Origin: JBFKMV01 sp041629655
Lineage (GTDB): Bacteria; Acidobacteriota; Polarisedimenticolia; Polarisedimenticolales; Polarisedimenticolaceae
DNA length: 62,250 nucleotides
Reading direction: 5' to 3'
Assembly: GCA_041629655.1 (NCBI GenBank)
Contig: JBFKMV010000004.1
Span: 1 to 62,250, forward strand
Numbering within the stretch: the stretch's first letter is position 1; each line of letters starts with the position of its first letter. The position numbers and the translations under genes were made by a program. The notes below the pieces were generated by a model, which saw nothing but the letters and a program-made list of their open reading frames with translations, was not told where the DNA came from and made no database searches. Shown piece after piece: positions 42,791 to 51,708 of the stretch.

Positions 42791-44563
42791 TCAGCGCCCG
42801 GCGGGCTCCTCCACCTCCACGCGGCGGTTCGCGGCGACGTCGCGGAGGGCCTGGGTGCGGCCCGAGGGCCAGCGGATCTCGAGGCGCTCGACGCGTGCGG
42901 CGGTCCCGAGGCCGAAGTGCGCCAGCGGCTCGTGGGAGGCCAGGAAGGACCCGTTCCGACGCACCTCGCGGACCTGGGTCCGGCCCCCGGCGACCAGCGT
43001 CACCCGGGCGCCGATGGCGTCGCGGTTGGCGCCGGCCCCGCGCACGCGCACCGCGAGCCAGTTGCCCGGCGCCCCCTCGTTGCGCAGCAGGTACGGGGCG
43101 GCGTTGAGGTTGGTCACCGCGAGGTCCAAGTCGCCGTCGCCGTCGAGATCCGCCAGCGCGGCGGCGCGGCTGCTGTCGATCGCCTGCAGTCCCGGTCCGG
43201 CGGTGGCCGCGACGTCCTCGAGCGTCACGCCTCCCACGTTGCGGAACAACGCGTTACGCTGGCGGAACGACGTGCCCAGCCGCCGGCCGTCCACCTGCGG
43301 GTAGACGTGGCCGTGCGCCACGAACAGGTCCTCGCGGCCGTCGTGGTCGGCGTCCAGGAACACCACGCCCCAGCCCAGGGTCAAGAACGACGCGGTCGCC
43401 AGCCCGCTGGGGTAGGAGACGTCGGTGAACAGGCCGCCGCCCTCGTTGCGGTACAGCGTGTCGTGGTCGTGGCTGAAGTTGGTCACGGCGACGTCGAGCC
43501 GCCCGTCGCCGTCGAAGTCGCCGCTGGCCACGCCCATCCCCGCCTGCTCGTGACCCTCCTCGTTGAACGCCAGCCCCGAGACCAGCGAGGACTCGTCGAA
43601 CGTCCCGTCGCCGCGATTCTCGAAGTAGTAGTTCTGCACCGAGTCGTTGGCCACGTAGACGTCGTCGTCGCCGTCGTCGTCGCCGTCGAAGAACAGCACG
43701 CCGAGCGAGAAGTACGGCGCGACCGCGAGCCCCGCCTCGCGCGTCGCCTCGACGAAGCGCGGGATGCCGTCGCCGTCGGGATCGCCCTCGTTGCGGAAGA
43801 ACACGTCGGGCGCCGGCTCCAGGTTGCGCGGCCCGCAGAACACCTCGATCGCGCGCCACGTGCAGCCGAACTCGGTCCGCGCCAGCGGCTCGCCGCGGGC
43901 CGGGTAGCGGCCGACCGCGAACTCGACGTAGTTGGCGACGTAGAGATCCAGGTCGCCGTCGCGGTCGACGTCGCTCCAGGCCGCCGAGGCGCCGAAGCGC
44001 TGGTCGGCCACGCCCGCCGCGGCCGCAACGTCGGTGAACGTCCCGTCGCCGTTGTTGCGGTAGAGCCGGTTGGGGCCCCAGTTGGTCAGGTACAGGTCGG
44101 GGTCGCCGTCGCCGTCGTAGTCGGCCACGGCCACGCCGAAGCTCCAGCGCGTGTCGCCGAGACCGGCGGCCGCGGTGACGTCGGTGAAGCGGATCGCCCC
44201 GGTGCCGCCGCCGTCGCCGTCGTTGCGGTACAGCCGGTCGGGCGGTCCCTGATCCGGTGCATCCAGCGTCGCGCCCTGCGCCAGGTAGAGATCGGGATCG
44301 CCGTCGCCGTCGTAGTCGAGCCAGCCCGCGCCGGCGCCCAGCGACTCGACGATGAAGTCCACGTCCGCGCCGCCGCCGACCTGGACCACCTCGATCCCGC
44401 CCTCGCGGGCGATGTCGACGAAGCGGAACGCGGGGCCCGCGGGTCCGGCCGCGGGTTCGACGGCCGGGGGCGGGGCCGCGGTGTCGGCGCCTCCGCCGCA
44501 CGCCGCGAGCAGGCCGAGAGCCGCCGCCGCGAGGCCGCAGCGGCGGGCCGGGGCGAGACTCAC
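42791..44563 (-). CDS. CRTAC-type lipoprotein (FG-GAP repeats plus ASPIC/UnbV)
   Basis: 590 residues from GTG 44563, overlapping the TPR gene's stop (GTGA). The signal is a lipobox (AAALGLLAAC, Cys22). Residues 45-500 hold repeated 'DYDGDGDPDLYLxN' FG-GAP modules with Ca-binding-like DxDGDxxxD loops and the typical 'RLYRNNGDGTFTDV' turns. The C-terminal ASPIC/UnbV domain is 'NWLAVRVRGAGANRDAIGARVTL' followed by 'VREVRRNGSFLASHEPLAHFGLG'. Such CRTAC proteins are extracytoplasmic, often paired with TPR proteins as here. The function is unknown, although cell-surface binding is suspected. Confidence 0.9.
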   Translation of the reverse strand: MSLAPARRCGLAAAALGLLAACGGGADTAAPPPAVEPAAGPAGPAFRFVDIAREGGIEVVQVGGGADVDFIVESLGAGAGWLDYDGDGDPDLYLAQGATLDAPDQGPPDRLYRNDGDGGGTGAIRFTDVTAAAGLGDTRWSFGVAVADYDGDGDPDLYLTNWGPNRLYRNNGDGTFTDVAAAAGVADQRFGASAAWSDVDRDGDLDLYVANYVEFAVGRYPARGEPLARTEFGCTWRAIEVFCGPRNLEPAPDVFFRNEGDPDGDGIPRFVEATREAGLAVAPYFSLGVLFFDGDDDGDDDVYVANDSVQNYYFENRGDGTFDESSLVSGLAFNEEGHEQAGMGVASGDFDGDGRLDVAVTNFSHDHDTLYRNEGGGLFTDVSYPSGLATASFLTLGWGVVFLDADHDGREDLFVAHGHVYPQVDGRRLGTSFRQRNALFRNVGGVTLEDVAATAGPGLQAIDSSRAAALADLDGDGDLDLAVTNLNAAPYLLRNEGAPGNWLAVRVRGAGANRDAIGARVTLVAGGRTQVREVRRNGSFLASHEPLAHFGLGTAARVERLEIRWPSGRTQALRDVAANRRVEVEEPAGR

Positions 44564-45366
44564 GAGCCACCCCCGCTGGCCACCGGCTCGCTGCCGCGTC
44601 GCGACTCGACGATCTGCCGGTGCAGCTCCAGGTGCCGGCGCCCGTCCTCGCGCCGTCCGAGCCGCACGTAGGCCTGGCCGAGATAGTAGTGCGCCTCGGG
44701 GTGGTACGGGTTGGCGGTGAGCACCTGTTCCATCAAGGTCGCCGCCGTCGGGTAGTCGCGGGCGCGGAAGCGCAGCGCGCCGAGATAGAACCGCGCGTCG
44801 AGCTGGAGGCGCTGCTCGTTGCGGTTCGACGGACGGAGCGCCAGGCAGCGCTCGAACGCGCGCTGCGACTCCTCGGGGCGGTTGAGGTGGCGGGTGATCC
44901 AGCCGAGGTGATACAGCGCCAGCAGGTAGTCGGGATCGCGCTCGAGCGCCTGGCGGTAGTAGCCCAGCGCCTCCTCGTAGCGCGCCTGGCGGAAGTAGAC
45001 GTTGCCGATGTTGTTGTACGCCTTGGCTCCCGCCGGGTCGAGCTCGATCACCCGGCGGTACGCCTCCACGGCGCCGTCCCAGTCGCGCATCGCCGAGCGC
45101 GCGATGCCGAGGTCGAGGAACGGGGCCGGGTCGTCGGGACGCAGCGTCGTGGCCCGGCGGTACGCCTCCGCCGCCGCGGCGTGGTCGCGCGCGCGCATCG
45201 CGGCGCGGCCGGCGCGCATCGCGCCGGTGTAGGCCTCGTCGTCCTGGGCCGGGACCACGGGCGACAGCAACGCGGCCAGGCCCAGCAGGAGGACCGCAGC
45301 GGTGCGGCGCCGCGCGCGGGGTCGCGGGATCGGGAATGCGGGCGCGGTCGTCACGGTGGAGTCCAT
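44560..45366 (-). CDS. TPR-repeat protein, exported
   Basis: 268 residues from ATG 45366. A basic, Arg-rich start is followed by the hydrophobic segment TAAVLLLGLAALLSPVVPAQ (signal peptide). From about 50 on the chain is TPR repeats ('PDDPAPFLDLGIARSAMRDWDGAVEAYRRVIELDP', 'GNVYFRQARYEEALGYYRQALERDP', 'YLGQAYVRLGRREDGRRHLEL'). It overlaps the CRTAC gene by 4 bp, so the two should work together outside the cytoplasm. No catalytic motif. A -10-like TATACT lies only 18 bases before the ATG; a GTG four codons in is an alternative start. Confidence 0.85.
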   Translation of the reverse strand: MDSTVTTAPAFPIPRPRARRRTAAVLLLGLAALLSPVVPAQDDEAYTGAMRAGRAAMRARDHAAAAEAYRRATTLRPDDPAPFLDLGIARSAMRDWDGAVEAYRRVIELDPAGAKAYNNIGNVYFRQARYEEALGYYRQALERDPDYLLALYHLGWITRHLNRPEESQRAFERCLALRPSNRNEQRLQLDARFYLGALRFRARDYPTAATLMEQVLTANPYHPEAHYYLGQAYVRLGRREDGRRHLELHRQIVESRRGSEPVASGGGS

Positions 45367-45378
45367 CGAACGCCGCGG

Positions 45379-45384
45379 AGTATA
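45379..45384 (-). promoter_or_regulatory. candidate -10 box TATACT of the TPR/CRTAC operon
   Basis: GGAGTATAC at 45377-45385 is an imperfect copy of the palindrome at 60782-60793. Read on the minus strand it gives TATACT just 18 bases before the ATG of the TPR gene, leaving almost no leader. Confidence 0.4.
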
Positions 45385-45420
45385 CCGTCCGGGGCGCCGC
45401 GGCGCCTGCGCCGGCCTGCC

Positions 45421-45426
45421 TATAAT
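45421..45426 (+). promoter_or_regulatory. candidate -10 box TATAAT of the HAD gene
   Basis: CCTATAATTCC begins its hexamer 35 bases before the ATG at 45456. No clear -35 box. Confidence 0.5.
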
Positions 45427-45455
45427 TCCGGGGTGCAGAACCTCGAGGGATTCCG

Positions 45456-46121
45456 ATGAGCAGCGCGGTGATCTTCGACGTCGACGGCGTGCTGGTGGAC
45501 TCCTACCGCGCGCACCTGGCGAGCTGGCGCCGCCTCGCCGCCGAGCACGGCCTCGAGATCACCGAGGCGCAGTTCGCCGAGACGTTCGGCAAGACCAGCC
45601 GCGACATCATCGCGCGTTTCTGGGGCGGCGACGGGCTCGACGAGCGGGGGATCCGCAAGCTCGACGAGCGCAAGGAGGCGCTGTACCGCCGGCTGGTGCG
45701 GGACGCGTTTCCGGCGATGGACGGCGCGCGGGAGTTGATCGACGCGTTGCACGCCGCCGGGATGCCGCTCGCGGTGGGGTCGTCGGGGCCGCCGGAGAAC
45801 GTGGACCTGGCGCTCGCGCGGCTGGGACGGCCCGAGCGGTTCGGCGCGCGCGTGACCGGGCTGGACGTGACGCGGGGCAAGCCCGATCCCCAGGTGTTCC
45901 TGATCGCCGCGGAGCGCTTGCAGGTCGAGCCGCGGCGCTGCGTGGTGATCGAGGACGCGCCGGACGGGGTGCGGGCGGCCCGGCGGGCGGGCATGGCGGC
46001 GGTGGCGCTGGTGTCGACCGGACGGACCCGCGAGGAGCTGCTCGCGGTGCGACCCGACCTCGTCGTCGGCTCGCTGCGCGAGCTGAGCCCCGCTGGGCTC
46101 CACGCCCTGGCCCGCTGCTGA
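45456..46121 (+). CDS. HAD-superfamily phosphatase, beta-phosphoglucomutase-like
   Basis: 221 residues. Motif I 'DVDGVLVDS' has the nucleophile Asp8 and the acid Asp10; motif II 'AVGSSGPP' gives the Ser near 109; motif III is the Lys of 'RGKPDPQVF' near 145; and motif IV is 'VIEDAPDGVRAARRAG', with the acidic pair near 170. The C1 cap of four helices sits between motifs I and II. This is the common beta-phosphoglucomutase/sugar-phosphate phosphatase type. Substrates cannot be read from sequence. The gene is followed by the tricorn protease after 60 bp, with CACAAT at 46131-46136 as a possible -10 box. Confidence 0.9.
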   Translation: MSSAVIFDVDGVLVDSYRAHLASWRRLAAEHGLEITEAQFAETFGKTSRDIIARFWGGDGLDERGIRKLDERKEALYRRLVRDAFPAMDGARELIDALHAAGMPLAVGSSGPPENVDLALARLGRPERFGARVTGLDVTRGKPDPQVFLIAAERLQVEPRRCVVIEDAPDGVRAARRAGMAAVALVSTGRTREELLAVRPDLVVGSLRELSPAGLHALARC

Positions 46122-46181
46122 CGACGGTGGCACAATGACCGGTCCGATCGACCGAACCTCAATCCGGAACAGGGGCATCCC

Positions 46182-49100
46182 GTGCGACGAAACATCGGGT
46201 GGATCATCGCCAGCTTGCTGTGGGTCTGGGTCGGCACCGCCGCCGTGGGAGCGGAGGAGGCGCGCCTGCTGCGCTTCGCCGACATCCACGAGGACCGGAT
46301 CGCTTTCGTGCACGCCGGGGACATCTGGATCGTTCCCGCGGCGGGCGGGACGGCGCGGCGGCTGACCTCCGACGAGGGGCTGGAGCTGTTCCCCAAGTTC
46401 TCGCCGGACGGACGCTGGATCGCGTACTCGGCGGAGTACGGCGGCAACCGGCAGGTCTGGGTGATCGCCGTCGACGGCGGCACGCCGCGGCAGCTCACGT
46501 TCTACAACGACGTCGGCCCGATGCCGCCGCGCGGCGGGTTCGACTACCAGGTGCTCGACTGGACGCCCGACGGCAAGCACGTGCTGTTCCGCGCCAACCG
46601 GCTGCCCTGGGGCGTTCGGATGGGGCGTCCCTACCTGGTGCCGTTCGAGGGCGGGATGGAGCGGCCGCTGGCGGTGCCCGAGAGCGGCGGCGGGATGCTC
46701 TCGCCCGACGGCAAGAAGCTGGTCTATACGCCGATCTCGCGCGAGTTCCGGACCTGGAAGCGTTACCGCGGGGGACGGGCGCAGGACATCTGGATCTACG
46801 ACCTGGAGGCCGACACCGCCGAGCCGATCACCGAGTACGACGGCACCGACAACCAGCCGGTGTGGGTCGGCAACACGATCTACTACACCTCGGACCGCGA
46901 GGACGGGCGGCTCAACCTGTGGGCCCACGATCTCGCCACCGGCGCCGCCCGCCGCGTCACCGAGCACCGTGACTTCGACGTGCTGTGGCCCAGCGCCGGG
47001 CCGCGGCAGGTGGTCTACGAGTGCGGGGGCCAGCTCTACCGCTTCGACCCCGCGACGTCGCGATCGACGCGTGTCCCGGTGCAGCTGACCGGCGACTTCC
47101 TCGCCGCGTTGCCCGCGTACCGCAAGGTGGCCGGGTTCGTCTCCGGCTACGACATCTCGCCGAGCGGTAAGCGCGCGGTGTTCGCCGCCCGCGGCGACCT
47201 GTTCACGGTGCCGGAGCAGAAGGGCGACACGCGCAACATCACCCGGACCGACGGCGTGCGCGAGATGAGCCCGGCCTGGTCGCCCGACGGCCGTCACGTG
47301 GCCTACCTCAGCGACCGCAGCGGCGAGTACGAGCTGTACCTGCGCGCCCAGGACGGCTCCGGCGAGGAGCGCCGGCTGACCTCCGGCGGTGCGGTTTGGA
47401 AATCCACCCCGGTCTGGTCCCCCGACGGCAAGAAGCTGGCCTGGGCCGACCGCACGCCGCGGCTGCGCTATCTCGAGGTCGACACGGAGCAGGTGCTCGA
47501 CGTCGACACCGGCGTGTACGGCACGTTCCAGAGTTACCGCTGGTCGCCGGACAGTCGCTTTCTGGTCTACGCGAAGGTCGAGCAGACGCAGTTCTCGTCG
47601 ATCTTCCTCTACTCGCTCGCCGATCGCCGGATCGACGCCCTGACCGACGACACGACCAACGACTTCGACCCCGTGTTCGATCCGGAGGGGCGTTACCTGT
47701 ACTTCCTGTCGGACCGCGACTACAACCTGACCTTCAGCGGCTACGAGTTTAACTACTTCTACACCAACCCGACCCGGCTCTACGCCGCGACGCTGCGGGC
47801 CGACGCGCCGCCGCTGCTGGCCGCCAAGAGCGACGAGGAGCAGGCCGAGCAGCCCGAGCCGGAACCGAAGCAGGAGCCGCCCTCCTCGAAGAAGAAGAAG
47901 CGCGCCGCCAAGGCGGCCGATGCGGACGAGGACGACTCCGCTGAGAAGCCGCTGGTGATCGACGTCGAGCGGTTCGGCGACCGCGTCGTCGCGCTGCCGG
48001 GGCCCTCGGGCAACTACGGCAACCTGGCCGCGACGAAGGACGGCGTGCTGTACCTGTTCTCCACCGGCAACGGAGCCGCGCAGCTCAAGCTGTTCTCGCT
48101 GGACGACGAGAAGGCGCAGACGATCCTCAAGGAGGCCTCGGCCTTCGCGGTCTCGCACGACGGCAAGAAGCTGCTCTACTCCCACGCGGGCAAGTACGGC
48201 ATCGTGGACACCAAGCCCGGTCACGAGGAGGGGGCGGGCCAGCTCGACCTGGGCGGCCTGGAGATGAAGATCGACCCGCGCCGGGAATGGCGGCAGATCT
48301 TCGCCGACGGCTACCGCATCGTGCGCGACTTCTTCTACGACCCGGGGCTGCACGGCGTGGATTGGCCGGCGCTGCGGGCGCTCTACGAGCCGCTGGTCGA
48401 GCACGTGATGCACCGCGCCGACCTCGACTACATCCTGGGCGAGCTGGGCGGCGAGCTGAACGCCGGGCACTTCTACGTCAACTGGGGCGACATGCCGCGT
48501 CCGGAGCGCCGGAACAACGGCCTGCTGGGTGCCGAGATCGTGCGCGACGACTCGGGGTATTTCCGGATCGCGCGGATCTTCCACGGCGAGAACTGGCACG
48601 ACGACTTCCGCTCGCCGCTGACGGAGTCGGGGGTGGACGTCAAGCAGGGCGACCTGGTCCTGGCCGTCGACGGCCGGTCGACGCGCGACGTCCCGAACTT
48701 CTACGCGCTGCTGGAGAACGCCGCCGGCCGGTTGGTGCGCCTGACCGTCAACGAGCGCCCCGAGCGGGACGGCGCGCGCGACGCCCTGGTGCGGCCGATC
48801 GACGGCGAGACCAACCTGCGTTACCTGGACTGGGTGCGCTCGCGCCGCGAGCTGGTCGACCGGCTGTCCGAGGGGCGCATCGGTTACATCCACCTGCCCA
48901 ACACGGCGGGACCGGGCAACCGCGAGCTGCGGAAGTTCTTCTACCCGCAGGCGCACAAGGACGCGCTGATCGTCGACGTGCGCTACAACGGCGGCGGCTT
49001 CATCCCCGACCGCATGATCGAGCTGGTGGCGCGGCGACCGCTGAGCTTCTGGGCCCGCCGCGGCATCGCGCCGTTCAGCACGCCGGGTTACTTCCACGAC

Positions 49101-49481
49101 GGCCCGAAGGCGTGTCTGATCAACGCCTACGCCGCTTCGGGAGGCGACGCGTTCCCGTACTACTTCAAGCAGCTCGGCCTGGGGCCGCTGATCGGCAAGC
49201 GGACCTGGGGCGGCCTGATCGGGCTCTCCGGCAACCCGGGTTTCGTGGACGGCGGGTCGATCTCGGTGCCCACGTTCCGCTTCATCGACACCGCGGGCAA
49301 CTGGGCCGTGGAGAACGTCGGCGTGGCGCCGGACATCGAGGTGCTGGACCGGCCCGACCTGGTGGCCCGGGGGCAAGACCCGACGCTGGAGAAGGCGGTC
49401 GAGGTGCTGCTGGAGGAGCTGCGGCGGACGCAGGGGCCGACGAGGATCGAGGTTCCGGAGGCGCCGCGCTACGGGCGCTGA
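46182..49481 (+). CDS. tricorn protease homologue (S41 family), exported
   Basis: 1099 residues from GTG 46182. Residues 1-25 are a signal peptide (IGWIIASLLWVWVGTAAVGA). Two WD/TolB-like beta-propellers follow, with 'KFSPDGRWIAYSAEYGGNRQVWVI' and 'SPAWSPDGRHVAYLSDRSGEYELYL' blades. Around 560-590 an acidic and Lys-rich insertion (PEPEPKQEPPSSKKKKR) breaks the second propeller. A tricorn C1/PDZ region ('DLVLAVDGRSTRDVPNFYALLENA') and the S41 active site 'LINAYAASGGDAFPYYFKQLG' with the nucleophile Ser complete the tricorn layout. Tricorn proteases trim peptides from larger proteases. It is probably periplasmic, given the signal. Confidence 0.92.
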   Translation: MRRNIGWIIASLLWVWVGTAAVGAEEARLLRFADIHEDRIAFVHAGDIWIVPAAGGTARRLTSDEGLELFPKFSPDGRWIAYSAEYGGNRQVWVIAVDGGTPRQLTFYNDVGPMPPRGGFDYQVLDWTPDGKHVLFRANRLPWGVRMGRPYLVPFEGGMERPLAVPESGGGMLSPDGKKLVYTPISREFRTWKRYRGGRAQDIWIYDLEADTAEPITEYDGTDNQPVWVGNTIYYTSDREDGRLNLWAHDLATGAARRVTEHRDFDVLWPSAGPRQVVYECGGQLYRFDPATSRSTRVPVQLTGDFLAALPAYRKVAGFVSGYDISPSGKRAVFAARGDLFTVPEQKGDTRNITRTDGVREMSPAWSPDGRHVAYLSDRSGEYELYLRAQDGSGEERRLTSGGAVWKSTPVWSPDGKKLAWADRTPRLRYLEVDTEQVLDVDTGVYGTFQSYRWSPDSRFLVYAKVEQTQFSSIFLYSLADRRIDALTDDTTNDFDPVFDPEGRYLYFLSDRDYNLTFSGYEFNYFYTNPTRLYAATLRADAPPLLAAKSDEEQAEQPEPEPKQEPPSSKKKKRAAKAADADEDDSAEKPLVIDVERFGDRVVALPGPSGNYGNLAATKDGVLYLFSTGNGAAQLKLFSLDDEKAQTILKEASAFAVSHDGKKLLYSHAGKYGIVDTKPGHEEGAGQLDLGGLEMKIDPRREWRQIFADGYRIVRDFFYDPGLHGVDWPALRALYEPLVEHVMHRADLDYILGELGGELNAGHFYVNWGDMPRPERRNNGLLGAEIVRDDSGYFRIARIFHGENWHDDFRSPLTESGVDVKQGDLVLAVDGRSTRDVPNFYALLENAAGRLVRLTVNERPERDGARDALVRPIDGETNLRYLDWVRSRRELVDRLSEGRIGYIHLPNTAGPGNRELRKFFYPQAHKDALIVDVRYNGGGFIPDRMIELVARRPLSFWARRGIAPFSTPGYFHDGPKACLINAYAASGGDAFPYYFKQLGLGPLIGKRTWGGLIGLSGNPGFVDGGSISVPTFRFIDTAGNWAVENVGVAPDIEVLDRPDLVARGQDPTLEKAVEVLLEELRRTQGPTRIEVPEAPRYGR

Positions 49482-49497
49482 GGGCGTGCCCGGCGGG

Positions 49498-50238
49498 TCA
49501 ACCGGCGATGCGCTCGAGGTGCAGCCGCGCCTGGCGCTTCCACCACGCCCACTCGTGCGCCACGTCGTGACCCCAGATGTCGAGCTGGTGGCTGATGCCC
49601 TTGGACGCCAGCAACGCGCCGAAGGCGCGCGTCTCGTCGACGTTGCCGTCCTCCCACTTGCCCTGGCCGCAGACCAGCACCAGGTGGGTCTGGCTGCGCA
49701 CGCGCTCCAGGGCCGGTCCCTCGAGGTTGGGCACGTAGGCCATCGGGTTGTTGAAGTACACGTCGGTCGAGCGCAGGCCGCCGGTGAACTCGGAGATGTC
49801 GTAGCGGCTGCTCATGCACAGCGCCCAGTCGACCAGCTCGGGAAACTTCAGCGCGAAGTTGCAGGCGTAGTACCCGCCGAGGCTGGTCCCGCTGGCGGCG
49901 ACGCGGATCTGCGGGGTGCGGCAGTCCTCGCGGATGAACGGCACCAGCTCCTCGACCACGTAGCGCTCGAACAGCATGTGCCGGTGGATCCGCCACGCCG
50001 GATCGTTCTCACGGCGCGTCCAGGCCTCGGCCACGTTCGATTCGCTGCAGTAGAGCTTGAGCCGTCCGGCCTCGATCAGGTCGCCGAGGGCCTCGACCAT
50101 CCCGTGGGCGTCCCACTCGTGCGCCATCCCGGACGCCGAGGGGAACACCAGCAGCGGCCGGCCGAAGTGCCCGTAGCGCCACAGATGCATCCGGCGCTCC
50201 ATCGCTCGGCTCGGCAACATCTCGTGCTTGCGGAACAT
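49498..50238 (-). CDS. esterase-like alpha/beta hydrolase
   Basis: 246 residues from ATG 50238, with CCGGAGGAG upstream. The fold shows 'LLVFPSASGMAHEW' (oxyanion region), the nucleophile elbow 'GTSLGGYYACNFAL' with its Ser, and the C-terminal His in 'DIWGHDVAHEW' with the acid in 'CGQGKWEDGNVDE'. The whole resembles the putative esterase family (COG4947-like), small cytoplasmic hydrolases whose substrates are mostly unknown. It is convergent with the tricorn gene (16-bp gap) and divergent from the DUF6899 gene. Confidence 0.85.
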   Translation of the reverse strand: MFRKHEMLPSRAMERRMHLWRYGHFGRPLLVFPSASGMAHEWDAHGMVEALGDLIEAGRLKLYCSESNVAEAWTRRENDPAWRIHRHMLFERYVVEELVPFIREDCRTPQIRVAASGTSLGGYYACNFALKFPELVDWALCMSSRYDISEFTGGLRSTDVYFNNPMAYVPNLEGPALERVRSQTHLVLVCGQGKWEDGNVDETRAFGALLASKGISHQLDIWGHDVAHEWAWWKRQARLHLERIAG

Positions 50239-50267
50239 GGCGCTCCTCCGGTCGTCAGGGGCGCGAA

Positions 50268-50273
50268 AGCATA
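50268..50273 (-). promoter_or_regulatory. candidate -10 box TATGCT of the esterase gene
   Basis: GCTATGCTTTC on the minus strand begins its hexamer 35 bases before the ATG at 50238, as at the other TATGCT boxes. Confidence 0.45.
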
Positions 50274-50294
50274 GCACTCGAAAGGGGAGTGACG

Positions 50295-50549
50295 ATGCCG
50301 TACATCACGCTCGAGGACCGGCGCCGGGTCGACGATCGGGGGCCGGCGCCGGGGGACAAGCCCGGCGTGCTGACCTACCTGATCTGGCGCGAGCTGTCGC
50401 GCTGGATCGACGCGGCGCGCGACGGGCGCTACGACTACACCGCGATGAGCGAGGTCGTGGGCTGCCTGGAGACGGCGAAGCTGGAATTCTGCCGCCGGCA
50501 CCTGTGGCCGTACGAGGACCGCAAGATCCGCGAGAACGGCGACGTCTGA
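50295..50549 (+). CDS. DUF6899-like small protein
   Basis: 84 residues from ATG 50295, with AAAGGGGAG upstream (a GTG lies two codons earlier). The start 'MPYITLEDRRRVD', the middle 'GVLTYLIWRELSRWI' and the end 'EVVGCLETAKLEFCRRHLWPYEDRKIRENGDV' match a widespread small-protein family that I recall as DUF6899. It has no signal or metal motif, and the function is unknown. The octahaem cytochrome gene lies 2 bp downstream on the opposite strand, ending at 50552. Confidence 0.78.
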   Translation: MPYITLEDRRRVDDRGPAPGDKPGVLTYLIWRELSRWIDAARDGRYDYTAMSEVVGCLETAKLEFCRRHLWPYEDRKIRENGDV

Positions 50550-50551
50550 GC

Positions 50552-51598
50552 TCAGCGAGCCGGCGAGAGCCGCGCGGCGCCGGCGCGCAGCTCGGCCGCG
50601 GCCTCGAGCAGCCGGCGCCGGGCCTCCCAGCGTCGTCGCGCGCCCGCCGCGGTGAACGCCGCGTGTTTCGCGGCCGGGGCGAGGTCGTGCCACAGCTCGA
50701 GCTCGATCAGCTCCAGCGGCTCGTCCAGCGCGCGCTCGCCGAGCAGCGCGGCCTCGCGCAACCGCACCACCAGCGCGCGGGCCGCGGCGGTTTCACGGTC
50801 CACCCGCTCCGCCTCGGCGGCACCGTGGGCGTAGAAGCGCTCGACGGCCCCCGCGGTGTGACATTCCGCACACGACGACCGCATGCCGGTCGGCGTCCCG
50901 GGCGCGGCGGCGACGAGACGATCGCCGGGATCGTGGGTCGCCCCGCCCAGGTGACAGCCCGCGCACGTCGTGGCGGGGTGCCCGGCGTCCGGTCGATGGC
51001 ACGCCACGCACGTCGCATCGGCGCGTGCCGCCTCGGCCGATTCGCCGTGCGGCTCGTGGCACGCGTCGCAGCGCCCCGCCGAGCCGTCCTCGTGCGGTCG
51101 GCCGATGTCGTGGCAGCCGAGACACTCCGGGATTGCTCCGAAGCCGCCGGCGGCCGCGGGCGCGGGGGCCGCCGCCTCCGACAGCGATCGTTGGGTCGCG
51201 GTCAGCTCGTCGGCGCCGCCCACGGCGATCCAGGCCGGCGCGGCGTGCCGGCTGCGCGCGAACTGCGCGGACTCCGCAGCGTGACAGCCGGCGCAGTTGT
51301 GCGGGGTGACCCGCGAGACGATGGTCACTCCGTGATGCGCGACCGGCCTCTGGCCCTCGAGCGGACGGTGACAGTCGAGGCATTGCAGGTTCGACCGCGC
51401 GTGAGCGCTGCGGGCGAAGCGGCGGCCCACGGGCGAACCCTCGGGCTCGTGACAGCTCGCGCAGGGCCCCGCGACCTGCTCCTCGGCAGCGGCGGGAGCG
51501 GCGGGCGGAGGGGCCGGCCGGCGCACCGCGCTCGCCACACCGGCGAGAATCAACGCCACGCCGAGCACCGCCGCGATCCAGGGCAAGCCCGCCTTCAC
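50552..51598 (-). CDS. octahaem c-type cytochrome
   Basis: 348 residues from GTG 51598. An N-terminal membrane helix (WIAAVLGVALILAGVASAV) works as a signal or anchor. Eight CxxCH haem-attachment motifs start at Cys46, 73, 102, 159, 177, 197, 212 and 243. The last ~100 residues lack Cys and are helical ('VDRETAAARALVVRLREAALL', 'ELELWHDLAPAAKHAAF'), similar to the C-terminal helical region of hydroxylamine-oxidoreductase/octahaem families. It should be periplasmic and carry electrons or reduce N or S compounds. No partner enzyme is adjacent. An assimilatory or respiratory role cannot be told apart. Confidence 0.88.
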   Translation of the reverse strand: MKAGLPWIAAVLGVALILAGVASAVRRPAPPPAAPAAAEEQVAGPCASCHEPEGSPVGRRFARSAHARSNLQCLDCHRPLEGQRPVAHHGVTIVSRVTPHNCAGCHAAESAQFARSRHAAPAWIAVGGADELTATQRSLSEAAAPAPAAAGGFGAIPECLGCHDIGRPHEDGSAGRCDACHEPHGESAEAARADATCVACHRPDAGHPATTCAGCHLGGATHDPGDRLVAAAPGTPTGMRSSCAECHTAGAVERFYAHGAAEAERVDRETAAARALVVRLREAALLGERALDEPLELIELELWHDLAPAAKHAAFTAAGARRRWEARRRLLEAAAELRAGAARLSPAR

Positions 51599-51708
51599 AC
51601 CGTTCCCCTCGACGCCGGGGCGGCCGGCCCCGTGGCGGGGCCGCGCCGGGGCGCCCAGGGAAATCTACGACCCGTGCCCGAAAAGCAAGCGGACCCCCCG
51701 GAGGCGCG

